From Caballeronia zhejiangensis (GTDB lineage Bacteria > Pseudomonadota > Gammaproteobacteria > Burkholderiales > Burkholderiaceae), in assembly GCF_000698575.1 (NCBI RefSeq), contig NZ_JFHD01000016.1, forward strand, positions 1 to 64,000: DNA of 64,000 bases, in the 5' to 3' direction. The position numbers and the translations under genes were made by a program. Below are positions 30,579 to 39,595 of this stretch, piece by piece. The notes beneath the pieces were generated by a model. It ran no database searches, was not told the origin of the DNA, and saw nothing but the letters and a program-made list of their open reading frames with translations. Numbering within the stretch: the stretch's first letter is position 1; each line of letters opens with the position of its first letter.

Positions 30579-31496
30579 CTAGATCCCGCTCTCCCCGAGG
30601 ATATAGCTGACCGCGTCGGTGTGCGAAAAGGGAGTCATCTAGCCTGTCATCGTGCGCACGCTCACCGACGGCGGTTTCAGACTCGTCGCTGGCAGCGGCA
30701 GATACAAGGCGGCGCTTGCGGGGCACGGCGACGACTATGAGGTTCCGGTCGCAGGAAATAAAAGCCTTCTTGGTATTTGAAATGTGTGGTTAGCCGCATA
30801 AGGATGTATGTGACCGGCGAGGTAGAGATCCTGCTTTGAAACGCGATAGATCACTGGGTACACGGGAACTCCGCGCGAAAGGGTTCAAACGTCGGCACTG
30901 TCTAAATATACCCCCTGAACCTATGAAGCCGCCGAGTTCTGTTGGAGTACGAGTAGCAGCTGGGCGGCACACTGACTCTCGCTATTCGCTGGTTTATTTC
31001 AACTTCGGATGTCTACACCATACGACTACGGCTCCCGAAATCGCCCCGGTATCTTGGGCAGTTAAAGAAAGCCCACGTGATCCAGGCGGTGCCGATCACC
31101 AAGCCATGCCGATGGTCTCATTTGGTCATGCCGCTGCTTTAAGCGGTCTTGGCAAACTAGACGGAGGCAGCAACAGGTAGATTGATCTGTGAAGGTCAAT
31201 TTGAATTCGAAGAGAAGAAGTCAGGTGATTGCGACCTTGAGGCCGTGCGCGTTGATGGATCAACGACAGCAATGGCCGATCAAGTGGCGGCAGACGCGAC
31301 AGCATGAATGGCCGTTCCATCGTCGAAACGGCCATTGAGGTGGCGCCAAGCCGAACGTCTCTGATGGGTCGCAGGACTAAACCGCTCGCGCTGTAGGGGG
31401 CTACGGTCCGACGCTGGTGGTCAGGGAGAGGCCGGTCACCCGGCTTTATGTTGGCGAATGAGGCAATCCGCCTCGTTCCTCAACAGGAGCCGAATC
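30579..31496. other. Non-coding stretch with a hairpin
   Basis: No credible gene in about 900 bases. A perfect 10-bp inverted repeat, AATGGCCGTT (31307-31316) and AACGGCCATT (31327-31336), lies 160 bases upstream of the dead integrase and may mark the edge of that mobile element. Confidence 0.4.
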
Positions 31497-32005
31497 ATGA
31501 CCTCCTTACCGACAAACGCCGGCCCACTGCGCCAGCGCATGATCGACGACATGCGCATGCGCCAACTTGCCCCCAAGACGCAGGACACCTATCTGCACAT
31601 CGTGCGTGAGTTCGCCAGGTTTCTCGGGCGCTCACCTGACACGGCCACGGTCGAGGACCTGCGCCGCTAACAGCTCTATATGGTCGACCACGGCACTTCG
31701 GCCGTGTCGCTGAACCACGCGATTGCCGGCCTGAAGTTCTTCTTCACAGTCACGCTCGACCGCCCCGAGCTGATGGTCAGGATGCAACCGGTGCGCGTGC
31801 CCCGCATATTGCCCGTCGTGCTCAGTCCCGATCAAGTGCGGCGACTCATCGAGGCGGCCGGCAACCTGAAGCACCAGACCGCACTGTCGGTCGCGTACGG
31901 CGCGGGGCTATCCACGTGATCCAGGTGCTGCTCGGCGATGCAAAACTCGAGAACACCGCGCTCCACGTCCAGGTGGCCACGCATGCGAGGCGCTTGCAAT
32001 TGGCG
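31497..32005 (+). pseudogene. Tyrosine recombinase/integrase, internally deleted with stops
   Basis: From ATG 31497 the frame gives the SAM-like N-terminal domain of a phage-type integrase (MIDDMRMRQLAPKTQDTYLH, FLGRSPDTATVEDLRR), then TAA at 31668. In the same frame it continues with AVSLNHAIAGLKFFFTVTLD and VVLSPDQVRRLIEAAGNLKH to TGA at 31917. It then jumps to the domain end (IQVLLGDAKLENTALHVQVA) in another frame. The catalytic R...HxxR middle is deleted. Similar integrases accompany IS91-like transposases, but none remains here. Confidence 0.75.
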
Positions 32006-32109
32006 CGCGTGCAGCGGTGGCATAAGCACAGCAATCAACTCTGCTGCGGCCAACTTCCAGTCGCACGGCGTGACTCGCGGCAAATGAATACCACGACGCG
32101 CATGCGCAA

Positions 32110-32411
32110 CTACTGCCGATTCAAGGGCAGATGATCGAGGTAGGTGTTGATGAAGATGTTTGAGAGCAGCTTCGCGCTCGCATTGCTCTTGGGCAGCGGC
32201 GAGGGCTGAGCGCTCGCCGTGACGATGGTCGACTCGCCATCCTTCTTCCCTGCATATTTGAAGCGGTTGTGTTCGATGACAGTGAGTCTTGACGGCTCGT
32301 AATGTAGCGTCTCGCTGCGTTTTTCACCGGCGCGCTCAAGCACGCGAACGCGGACGTCTGTTCGTCGCTCAGGTCATATCCGATGCGCATGCGCGGCAGG
32401 TTTTTTGGCAA
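32110..32411 (-). mobile_element. IS66 TnpC N-terminal remnant
   Basis: Two minus-strand frames together match the zinc-binding and linker part of the IS66 transposase: LPRMRIGYDLSDEQTSAFAC in one frame, then EKRSETLHYEPSRLTVIEHN and IFINTYLDHLPLNRQ in the next. The catalytic DDE part is missing. It abuts the dead integrase. Confidence 0.65.
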
Positions 32412-32524
32412 CGCGGGGCGAAACCTTGAGACGCCTTAGGAGTCGTATCGCGCAGCCATTGAAGTGTGTCGCGTTCCGCAGTATCTTCGAGCTTTGTCCT
32501 TCCGCATCAACCGACTCTCACAAT

Positions 32525-33409
32525 ATGGAAGTGTCATCGAGCGTCGCAGACCGTGACCATGAGAGCCCGAAAGTCGGCACGCCGGCGTGGCTCCGATACG
32601 AAGTGAAGCGCTACCTCGATAGTGGCGACTACGACAGCAACTTCGCGGGCTGGCCGGGCGACAATTTTATCGACGTCGCGCAACGGGCTACGCACTGCTT
32701 GCGAACAGCGCTTGTGGAAGAGACGCTTCGGCGAGCGCATGGCTTGGGCAGCCAGGCGAGCGTGCCAGGCAATCTGAACGCCTGGGCCCGCGACAAGCTT
32801 TCGCCGATGGTCAATGGACTGTTTCCCGCCGATGAACACTGCATCATCTTGGACACACTGGCTCGCAGCGTCGTGTTTCTCACCCCGGACAACGTCGCCG
32901 CAGTCCTCGCGCGGCAAACGTGGTTGTCGACATCATGGGACGTCGCCAACATCTATCTAGCGAGTGTCGGTGCCCCTGGCCTATCGCAAGAGGCGAACGG
33001 CATCGTTGGGCTGAGCGAAGAGACAACTTGTTTTGTCTCTACGATGTACTTTGAGGAAACTGACCCGTTTGCGGATTTCGTCGTCCACGAGGCGGCGCAC
33101 ATCTTCCACAACTGCAAACGAGCGACCGTCGGGCTAAACGAGAAACGTCGCAAGGAATTTTTGTTGAACATCGACTATTCGAAGCGCGAGACTTTTGCTT
33201 ACGCGTGCGAGGCGTACAGCCGTATCATCTCGCTGGCTGAAGGCACCCGACAACGGCAAGCGGCGCTCGCGCTTCACGCCAAAGCCTCGTTGCCGGCGGA
33301 TGATCGTGTGGATCACGACGAGTATCTCGACATTCTCGGTGAGGCTGTGCGCGCCCGTAATGGATGGCAAAAAATCCTCAAACGGTGTGCGCCGCGTCAG
33401 GAACGATGA
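32525..33409 (+). CDS. Putative zincin-like protein (HEAAH motif)
   Basis: I do not recognise a named family. The 294-aa protein has a zinc-metallopeptidase motif HEAAH in FADFVVHEAAHIFHNCKRAT near residue 190. A downstream acidic candidate for the third ligand is in RETFAYACEAYSRI, where the Glu follows at gluzincin-like spacing. There is no signal peptide, so it would act in the cytoplasm. ATG 32525 is preferred to the upstream TTG 32405. An unknown 144-aa gene follows 142 bases later on the same strand. Metallopeptidase activity is inferred from the motif only. Confidence 0.6.
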   Translation: MEVSSSVADRDHESPKVGTPAWLRYEVKRYLDSGDYDSNFAGWPGDNFIDVAQRATHCLRTALVEETLRRAHGLGSQASVPGNLNAWARDKLSPMVNGLFPADEHCIILDTLARSVVFLTPDNVAAVLARQTWLSTSWDVANIYLASVGAPGLSQEANGIVGLSEETTCFVSTMYFEETDPFADFVVHEAAHIFHNCKRATVGLNEKRRKEFLLNIDYSKRETFAYACEAYSRIISLAEGTRQRQAALALHAKASLPADDRVDHDEYLDILGEAVRARNGWQKILKRCAPRQER

Positions 33410-33551
33410 TACTCACGGAGATGCCGGAAGCGGCACGTGGGTCTACCGGCTCTCCGACGGGGGTTAGTGCAGACCAATGGCCGATCGGCGCTTCTGTTTT
33501 CCACAGGCTTGCCCACAAATTCTGTGGATAACCGGATAACCTCAAGGCGGG

Positions 33552-33986
33552 ATGGCGCTACAGCGGACTTTTGATGTGTCGTCCTCGCCGATGAACGGCG
33601 GAAAGCACGCGCGCATACCCGTGTTGTTGCACGCATGGCGTCGAATCGCGGCCCTGCACGGCCGGGAGCAATGGCGAGCGTTCTATCAGCACAGTGGCTT
33701 AGATTCAAGACTCAAGAGTCACATTGCTACGACCAGGTCGGGGGCGCGTTGCCAAATAGTTCGCGACCAGGCGGTGGGTGTACTGGGTCCGCTTTTCTCC
33801 AATGATCAGAACGAGTTTCGCGACATCGTCAACCGTTTCTCCAGTGAGCCTTCGCTCAAGCACCGGTTGCACTTTATCAGTCCCTGGCGCGCATGGCAGA
33901 CGCTGTCTGTGCCGTTGAGCATCCGTGACGGCGTTGTGATTTTCGATCAGGTGCAACAATTCTCACGGGCCAAGCTCCCGCTGTGA
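33552..33986 (+). CDS. Hypothetical protein
   Basis: I do not recognise this 144-aa protein. It is basic, without membrane segments. Internal features are LLHAWRRIAALHGREQWRAF and PSLKHRLHFISPWRAWQTLS, and the C-terminus DGVVIFDQVQQF looks well ordered. An AAGGCGGG box lies directly before ATG 33552; ATG 33591 is an alternative. It may be co-transcribed with the zincin-like gene. Confidence 0.45.
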   Translation: MALQRTFDVSSSPMNGGKHARIPVLLHAWRRIAALHGREQWRAFYQHSGLDSRLKSHIATTRSGARCQIVRDQAVGVLGPLFSNDQNEFRDIVNRFSSEPSLKHRLHFISPWRAWQTLSVPLSIRDGVVIFDQVQQFSRAKLPL

Positions 33987-34476
33987 TGAAACGTCATCGG
34001 TTGGCCCCGCTTCTGCGCAACCGCGCAGCGCGCTTTTATACCCATTTGTCGATCGCATCACTTCACAGACTCCCACACGAAACCCGAATAGCCGTTAATT
34101 TCTACCTTCTCGCGCGAGTACCCCGAAACTTTGCAACGGCAACTGTTCAGATGGCCTTGTCTTCGCTCATCTGACATCTACAATTCAAGCTATCGAAGGT
34201 ACTGTCGCTCTTCATCAAACCCTACGTTAGCATGCGTCAAAGTAGGCCTACAGATGCGGGCTACGAAATGCGTGACATTGATCCTGCTTAGGCTCCGCAA
34301 ACAACAACGAAAATTGCTTCCAGATCAGCGAGAACCGGCAGGCTATGCTTAATTCGCTCCGAGGCCTCCATCAGGTAGGGTATGTGTTCTAGTCGTTCAC
34401 GCCCATCATCGGCTCAGCCTGAAGGTTTGGCCGTGCAAACACCGTGAACTTGTTTTCTCAGTTGGCCATGTTGTTC
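33987..34476. other. Intergenic region before the tniQ cluster
   Basis: About 490 bases with no credible gene. If the Tn7-like element includes tniQ, one boundary could lie here, but I found no repeated or inverted TnsB-type sites. Confidence 0.3.
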
Positions 34477-34836
34477 TCAGAAGTTCAGCTCGTCGAGCTC
34501 GGCCGCGCTCAAGCCGCTCACTCGGGTTCTTCGTTCACGAGCAGCTTGCGCAAGTAATGCAGGGTCCTTTTGCTCGTAAAGACTCTCGAGCGTGGTTCCC
34601 GGCGCGATGGCTTCGAGGTAGCGGAAAATCTGCCCTACCGCGAGACCCGGGTCTCCGTGCTCCAGCCGATAGACGGTGTTGCGCGACAATCCAGCCCGAG
34701 CGGCTGCATCAGTTTGCTTGACACCTCGCGCGACGCGCAGGCGGCTTAAAAGCTCGCCGAGTTGTCGGCTTTGCTTGAGCAAGAAGGGCGGAAGGCTAGC
34801 TGTCTGGTCAACTTTCATGTTCGTCAAATCGGCCAA
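34477..34836 (-). CDS. XRE-family helix-turn-helix regulator
   Basis: A 119-aa DNA-binding protein. The helix-turn-helix lies at about residues 27-80 (LGELLSRLRVARGVKQTDAA then ARAGLSRNTVYRLEHGDPGL). The C-terminal tail ends LSAAELDELNF, similar to the LSAAELF ending of the protein at 36500. It resembles HipB-type antitoxin/repressors but no HipA-like partner is adjacent. It is divergent from tniQ with 110 bases between the starts, so it probably controls tniQ and itself. Confidence 0.8.
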   Translation of the reverse strand: MADLTNMKVDQTASLPPFLLKQSRQLGELLSRLRVARGVKQTDAAARAGLSRNTVYRLEHGDPGLAVGQIFRYLEAIAPGTTLESLYEQKDPALLAQAARERRTRVSGLSAAELDELNF

Positions 34837-34946
34837 TAAAGCCGATATGCTCGATTAAACGAGCAATTGGTCGATTGGGTGCAAGCCCGGGTCGCGCGAG
34901 TTTTGGCATTAGCACCCAGTCGCCTACAGCCGGGAGTCTGCACACA

Positions 34947-35840
34947 ATGCTTTTTCCGAGACCCTATCCCGACGAGCTTTTGGGAAGTCTATTGATTCGG
35001 TCTTCGCGTCGTCTCGGTCTTTCCGTGGAAACGATGGTTCAGATTTCAAGACTTGTGCCCCCAAGATACCCGTCCTTCATTGTGCCAGGCAACCTGTTGC
35101 GTTTATCGGACTACACGGCTACATCGGCTGCCGATCTGCTGGAAAAGCACACGCTCTTTGCGTTCGTATGTTTGACCTACGATACGTCGGAGATCGCAGT
35201 TCTACGACGGGCAGCAATCCATGGCGATGGACTTCAGTCACGTTCTGCGTACGGGGCGCAATTCACAAATCGAAGTCGACGCGTATCGTTCAGGCGATAT
35301 TGTTCAGCTTGCGCGGCTCAGGATGAGCGCGAGTTTGGCGAGGCTTATTGGCACAGAACACACGCCGTTCCTGGCGTGCTGACATGTCCGAAGCATAATT
35401 CGCGGCTACTAGAAACCTCAGCATATCTTCCTGATGGATTACGGAAAGAAACAGTTTTTCTGCCGAGCGAAACTCATACGTTACGTCCTTGGTTTTGCGC
35501 ATCCAAAAGCGTTCTACGGCTTCTGTGCGTGCTCGCTTCTGAAGCCCTGCAACTTGAGCCGGGAAGTTGGCGGGACTGTGCCGAAGGATACGTTGCTGCG
35601 CTGCGCGCTCGAGGGTACGAAGACCTTCGCGACCGCGAGACCCGCCGGCGGCTGATAACTGAATGTGAGCAATTCTTCGGCAAGCAACTTTTAGATGCGT
35701 ATGGTTTATCGCTGGCACAGCCGGCTACAACAACTTGGCTTATGCGACTCACATTGGGTGGACGCCCGCACCGACAGCCGACTCTATCCCACGTTTTTCT
35801 GCGATGCTTCCTCGAGGCGGCACAAACTTTCCGCCGTTAA
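34947..35840 (+). CDS. tniQ: TniQ/TnsD-family transposition target-selection protein
   Basis: A 297-aa TniQ family protein. The N-terminal signature is MLFPRPYPDELLGSLLIRSS, and the zinc finger is Cys119-x2-Cys122 and Cys147-x2-His150 (RRYCSACA; LTCPKHNSRLL). In Tn7-like elements this protein recognises the target and recruits TnsC. It is short compared with TnsD, so it fits TniQ proteins that need a partner for site choice. The tnsABC genes are 6.5 kb downstream, separated by regulators and HAD-like genes, an unusual spacing. ATG 34947 is chosen over an in-frame TTG at 34875. Confidence 0.85.
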   Translation: MLFPRPYPDELLGSLLIRSSRRLGLSVETMVQISRLVPPRYPSFIVPGNLLRLSDYTATSAADLLEKHTLFAFVCLTYDTSEIAVLRRAAIHGDGLQSRSAYGAQFTNRSRRVSFRRYCSACAAQDEREFGEAYWHRTHAVPGVLTCPKHNSRLLETSAYLPDGLRKETVFLPSETHTLRPWFCASKSVLRLLCVLASEALQLEPGSWRDCAEGYVAALRARGYEDLRDRETRRRLITECEQFFGKQLLDAYGLSLAQPATTTWLMRLTLGGRPHRQPTLSHVFLRCFLEAAQTFRR

Positions 35841-36348
35841 CAGATCGCGGCCAAGGTCCTCCTTGACGTCTGCTCCTTTCGAGCCGCAACCTTCGAAATT
35901 GATTGGCTCCGCCAATGACTGAGCGTGACGCAGACCGATTCACGAGAGACTTCGAATTGCGCTGAGAAAGCGTCGAACCTTTTTTCGCGAGACTGTCGGC
36001 CAACTCGTTCATTCGGTGACCGGCGTGGCCACAAACGTAGTGGAAATTGACGATGCGGTGACGGTTGACCGCGTCAGAGAGAAAATCCCAGTGCTCGAGA
36101 TTCATCCCCTTCCGGAATTGCCCGCGCATGGTCTTCACGACGTAAAGCGAGTGGGTGTGGACGTCGACGATCGAGCCTTGCGGCAAATCGTTCAAACCAG
36201 GGTATTCGGATTTTCGTGTGGAAACGGACTCACAAGGTTCGGTTAACTTCACATAGTCCGCCCAGAGCGTAAAGTACTCATTAGACAGCGCTACCTTACA
36301 GAGTTCCACACAATCATCCGAACAGCCCAAGAAAACAACGTTGCGCAT
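35749..36348 (-). CDS. Degenerate RNase H-like protein
   Basis: Residues about 60-123 follow the RNase HI pattern: SIVDVHTHSLYVVKTMRGQF, KGMNLEHWDFLSDAVNRHRI, then VCGHAGHRMNELADSLAKKG. The Asp of the usual TDSxYV is His (THSLYV), and the first catalytic strand with its DGS motif is missing. The conserved NELAD part with its Asp is retained. Cleavage of RNA-DNA hybrids is therefore unlikely. The last 75 residues look random, and the 3' end overlaps tniQ on the opposite strand by 92 bases; the true end may be earlier. Adjacent to tniQ, it might have been recruited for nucleic-acid binding, which is speculation. Confidence 0.5.
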   Translation of the reverse strand: MRNVVFLGCSDDCVELCKVALSNEYFTLWADYVKLTEPCESVSTRKSEYPGLNDLPQGSIVDVHTHSLYVVKTMRGQFRKGMNLEHWDFLSDAVNRHRIVNFHYVCGHAGHRMNELADSLAKKGSTLSQRNSKSLVNRSASRSVIGGANQFRRLRLERSRRQGGPWPRSVNGGKFVPPRGSIAEKRGIESAVGAGVHPM

Positions 36349-36499
36349 TCATCTCGTCTCGCCCCTTCCACAATTCGTCGCCCAAGGTGCCGTTGTGCAG
36401 TAGCATTCAGGTGAAAGGCGATCATGCGCGGCTGGCTTGCCGCCGGCATGTCGAAGGTCCCAAGCCATCGTCGCGCTCAACTCGCGCTGGAGACTTGTC

Positions 36500-36805
36500 A
36501 TGTCCTTTCTGACTCAATTCGAATCTTTGATGCTCCAGCGAGGCGTCGCGCTTGAGACGTTGGCCGAACGCATGAGCATGTCGATGCCTGCTCTGAGTTC
36601 CGCCCTAGTGGGGACTGACAGTGAAGCGAACTCAACATTGTCTGCGCTGGCCGCAGCGATGGAGGCCGAGTGGATTCTTGTTCCGAAAGAACATGTCCGA
36701 GAGTTACAGCGATTGCTGGAGAGAGACGGAACGGCCCCAGACTATTCCGCGCTTAGCGCCGCTGAACTGTTTCTCCGGTCGATTTCTGACAGGCATTATC
36801 CTTAA
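36500..36805 (+). CDS. Small helix-turn-helix (XRE-like) protein
   Basis: A 101-aa protein with a degenerate XRE-like helix-turn-helix (FESLMLQRGVALETLAERMS then MSMPALSSALVGTDSEANST), a strand containing WILVPKEHV, and a tail DYSALSAAELFLRSI that echoes the end of the XRE protein at 34477. ATG 36500 is taken because earlier codons look non-coding. It may be a repressor or an antitoxin without a visible toxin. Confidence 0.6.
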   Translation: MSFLTQFESLMLQRGVALETLAERMSMSMPALSSALVGTDSEANSTLSALAAAMEAEWILVPKEHVRELQRLLERDGTAPDYSALSAAELFLRSISDRHYP

Positions 36806-36842
36806 CCTCAGACTCTAGCTCGAGAATTCAATTGCCCATGTC

Positions 36843-37160
36843 ATGCAGGGTTCCGAACCGTCGTCACCGATAACTCGTTGTCACTGCGCCGGTCTCATGC
36901 TCGTCTCCACACTTAGCAGTGGGTTCTCGACATGCAGGCTCTGCGTCGGTGAAAGGGATCTCTCGCCGATGCTTGAAGCCGAGCTAGAACATTTCTTTTC
37001 CGCAAAAGCGAAGCGACGACAACGAAGCGTGCCTTGGTTGGGGAAAGCAAAAAGCCAAAGCAGCATGTTCAACGTGCATGCCGTCCAGGCGGGCAGAGAC
37101 TCTCTAGGTTACCAAGAGAGTCTTGAATTTTGGGCAAAACGCCCCCTTAGCCAACCGTGA
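36843..37160 (+). CDS. Possible small cysteine-containing protein
   Basis: A 105-aa open frame with CHCAGLM and, about twenty residues on, CRLCVGERD, which could form a small zinc site. A basic middle (FFSAKAKRRQR) follows. I know no family and the codon pattern is not strong. It follows the small HTH gene by 38 bases on the same strand. Treat as doubtful. Confidence 0.25.
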   Translation: MQGSEPSSPITRCHCAGLMLVSTLSSGFSTCRLCVGERDLSPMLEAELEHFFSAKAKRRQRSVPWLGKAKSQSSMFNVHAVQAGRDSLGYQESLEFWAKRPLSQP

Positions 37161-37398
37161 TGAGGTTGGGCCGGGGGAGTTTCGCCCTTTGACGGGCATC
37201 ACGGTCGGCGTACATCGCCGTGACTCAATCGAATTATTCGAGGGCATGTGCGCCTCGCTGTTCCCCTTCCGACTGTTCCTCCCAGGGTCGCACCCATGAA
37301 CGTCCGCTTGGTGCACTTCGCTGGCCGCGGCGTATTGAGCCCCCTCCTCCAGCAAAGAAGGTAGGGAAGCCGGTTTATATCGACGAGGAAATCGCGGG

Positions 37399-38052
37399 TT
37401 ACGCCGCGCGACGGACCGCGTCACACGGCGTATCTGTTGCGTTCTCGCGAAGCCACGACTGCAGTTGCCGCTGGGTGGTTATCGAACCCAAAGCCACGTC
37501 GGCGCGTGTCACGAGGAAGTTTTTCCAGCGGGCAACTGGGACCGCCGACACTGTCACATCAAGCGCAAGCCAGCGACGAACGCCGGTCGTTTGCGCGTGG
37601 CGAAGAACGCGCATGACCCTACGTTGACCCTCCTCATAGCCGTCCAGCCCCTCGCTGAATAGCTTGGTACTTCCGACAACCCGCTTTCGCAAGTCCGTTG
37701 GGAGAAGGTTCGACGTTAGCGTTTCGCCGAGGGTATCAATCCAGCCGCAACTTAGAACGATCTGCACGGACGGATACGGGCGCAACAAGTCGGCAAGCAA
37801 CCTCGCATACTCGAAGGTTTGCTGTCCGCCGCGAAGGCGAATGTTTCCCTCTCTGTCCATCGTCGCCGCGCCAACATGGAGAACGCCGCCGAATCCCAAG
37901 TAGATAACCGGCTTGCTCCAGTCAACATGGTTCAATGTTGCGTGCATATCGTCGATTCCCAAGTCCCACAGCTTGTCAGCACGGAACGCCGGCAAGCCGT
38001 CCGTGGCGGCAAGCACCGGGGTTTCGCGCCCAATACACCCAATTACCACCAC
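37399..38052 (-). CDS. HAD (Swiss-Army-Knife type) protein lacking catalytic aspartates
   Basis: A 217-aa protein resembling the HAD domain of RNA-repair Swiss-Army-Knife proteins. Motif I reads VIYLGFGGVLHVG where active members have LDxDGVLH; both Asp are Gly. The second strand (VQIVLSCGWIDTLG) and a C-terminal ALDVTVSAVP are recognisable, but the usual double Asp of motif IV is not. It is probably a binding or scaffold protein. GTG 38052 is possible; ATG 37947 (MHATLNHVDW) is an alternative. A near-copy of an 18-bp palindrome lies 15 bases upstream of GTG 38052. A second HAD of the same type is at 41480. Confidence 0.65.
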   Translation of the reverse strand: MVVIGCIGRETPVLAATDGLPAFRADKLWDLGIDDMHATLNHVDWSKPVIYLGFGGVLHVGAATMDREGNIRLRGGQQTFEYARLLADLLRPYPSVQIVLSCGWIDTLGETLTSNLLPTDLRKRVVGSTKLFSEGLDGYEEGQRRVMRVLRHAQTTGVRRWLALDVTVSAVPVARWKNFLVTRADVALGSITTQRQLQSWLRENATDTPCDAVRRAA

Positions 38053-38066
38053 ATAAAGGAGATTTT

Positions 38067-38084
38067 AATCCCATATATGAGATT
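38067..38084 (-). promoter_or_regulatory. Palindromic operator-like site, copy 1
   Basis: AATCCCATATATGAGATT differs at one base from the perfect palindrome at 38615-38632. It sits just upstream of the HAD gene start and may overlap its promoter (coding strand GTATAATCTCATATATG). Sharing by two neighbouring minus-strand genes suggests a common repressor. Confidence 0.55.
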
Positions 38085-38315
38085 ATACGCAACAAGGTGA
38101 GCCTTTGCAGGCGTTCGTTGTGCGCAGGTTCAATGTAAGTCTTAGAGGTAAGTCGAAACGGGCGAAGGGTGCTTATGCTGCCCCTGATGGGCCTAACGGC
38201 GCCCCGTCTAGCCCGCGTGATGATGGTTCTACCTTACAGGGATCCCGTGCGGCGGCTCGCGAGAAGCGTCTTCGTAACGGTAATGAAGCGCCATCGCTCC
38301 TACACGAAAATCTGA

Positions 38316-38561
38316 TCACCCTTTCCCGGGAACGTGTGTCAAATCGAGCTTGACGTCGACTCGCCCGAGGGCCCGCATGCATTGAAGGAAGAACGCGAAG
38401 CTAAAGCTTCCGCGAGACAGTTTGTTCGCGATGGCGCGCTCTGTTTCGTCCACACCGATGTCTGTAAGCATCCGCGCTAACTGGCGATAGCTCACGCCTT
38501 GCCGAGCAAGCTCTGCACGCAGGACGTTGCCAGCCATCTGATACCAGTCGGTCATCCGCAT
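38316..38561 (-). CDS. DUF6471 family helix-turn-helix protein
   Basis: An 81-aa single-domain DUF6471 protein: WYQMAGNVLRAELARQGVSY, RQLARMLTDIGVDETERAIA, then NKLSRGSFSFAFFLQCMRAL. The fold is predicted to be helix-turn-helix. Such small proteins are common on mobile elements in Proteobacteria and are thought to be DNA-binding. A perfect 18-bp palindrome (38615-38632) lies 54 bases upstream of its start and a near copy lies before the HAD gene, so it may repress both. It appears as a tandem fusion at 40797-41336. Confidence 0.8.
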   Translation of the reverse strand: MRMTDWYQMAGNVLRAELARQGVSYRQLARMLTDIGVDETERAIANKLSRGSFSFAFFLQCMRALGRVDVKLDLTHVPGKG

Positions 38562-38614
38562 AGGGGCGTAGGAAAACGCTCATTATTCCCCGCCCTATGC
38601 TGCGTCGCCTCTAA

Positions 38615-38632
38615 AATCCCATATATGGGATT
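38615..38632 (-). promoter_or_regulatory. Perfect 18-bp palindrome upstream of the DUF6471 gene
   Basis: AATCCCATATATGGGATT is a perfect palindrome. It is flanked by TCTAAAATCC (38610) and TCTAAAACGA (38639), members of the dispersed CTAAAA motif. Its position 54 bases before ATG 38561 and the near copy at 38067 fit an operator. Confidence 0.6.
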
Positions 38633-38653
38633 AATACGTCTAAAACGAGATTT

Positions 38654-39547
38654 TTACGTCGAAGCGTCGCCGTTGACTCTGCTCGATGTTGCGAATCCGT
38701 GGTTTCGACGTCTCTCCGAGTCTTCGCGCTGCATCACGCCGACTATCTCCTCCAATACCTCAACGACATTTAGGCGGTCGGCGTTCAGCACCACCCGATA
38801 GCGACCTAGAGTTCGCTCGCGAAGATAGACGCTTGCGAAGCAGACCCGACCGAGAACCGCAATGTCGAGCCTTGCGTCAACGAGTTCCTGCGAGCATCCG
38901 GCTGATTTGCGGGTGATGAAAGCCGTCGTTCGTGTTGCATACGGATACGGCGCCTCAGGTGCGATGTACCCCCCAGACCCCATAGCGTTAGCTGCTCGGA
39001 CCCAGACACAGCGCCGAGGATCGACCTCGTCAATAGCCACATACGCTGGCACTTGAACTGGCGCCGTCGAATGGGCACCGAGGTAGACCGTCACTATCGT
39101 TCGGACCCATTCCGACGCCCAAGTGCTGGCAATCTCTCGTACCAAGCGAAATTGTGTCTTGTTATGTAACGCCTCGACAGGCGACTTTCCCCGAAGCGCC
39201 TCATGGCCTGAGGTTAGAAACGAAAGCCGCGCACCGGGTGGGGCCGGGCGGATAATCCTGCACAGAGAGAAAAGCCGGCGTCGGTCGAGCTGTGGTTCCG
39301 ACAGGATTACTGGAAAAGACTTTTCATTTCCGCATCCAAGGGAAAAGACGCTGCCCTTGGAAAGAAGCGAGTTGAGCATTTCCTCGCTTAAGCCCAAGCG
39401 GGCACGAAACTCGAAGCGCGTGATGACTTCTTCGCTGAGGTTCATCGGCCATATGCCTCGGAGGATGTCGCACACTTCCCCTCCGACGTACCTAGCCGCA
39501 GGGTGTAGATGAAGCCAGCCTCGGTCGACCTTGTGCCGCCCAGTCAA
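38654..39547 (-). CDS. Protein with a DUF2384 (Xre/MbcA/ParS-like) segment and a paralogous C-terminal domain
   Basis: A 297-aa protein of two parts. Residues about 45-140 resemble antitoxin domains of the Xre/MbcA/ParS type: FEFRARLGLSEEMLNSLLSK, then LTSGHEALRGKSPVEALHNK. Residues 145-280 form a second domain (VYLGAHSTAPVQVPAYVAID; VWVRAANAMGSGGYIAPEAP) that is also the whole of the next protein upstream, at 39596-40012. MbcA-like domains bind DNA or a toxin; here the attached domain is unknown, and no RES-type toxin is near. It is one of a run of minus-strand genes. Confidence 0.6.
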   Translation of the reverse strand: MTGRHKVDRGWLHLHPAARYVGGEVCDILRGIWPMNLSEEVITRFEFRARLGLSEEMLNSLLSKGSVFSLGCGNEKSFPVILSEPQLDRRRLFSLCRIIRPAPPGARLSFLTSGHEALRGKSPVEALHNKTQFRLVREIASTWASEWVRTIVTVYLGAHSTAPVQVPAYVAIDEVDPRRCVWVRAANAMGSGGYIAPEAPYPYATRTTAFITRKSAGCSQELVDARLDIAVLGRVCFASVYLRERTLGRYRVVLNADRLNVVEVLEEIVGVMQREDSERRRNHGFATSSRVNGDAST

Positions 39548-39595
39548 CCGTCCGCCTCAAGCTGCGAGATGTCGATCAGCGTGCCCGGGCCGAAA

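Noticed and set aside
30183..30740. Plus-strand frame of 185 codons
   Set aside because: It is the shadow of the histidine-kinase relic on the opposite strand, which has recognisable motifs.
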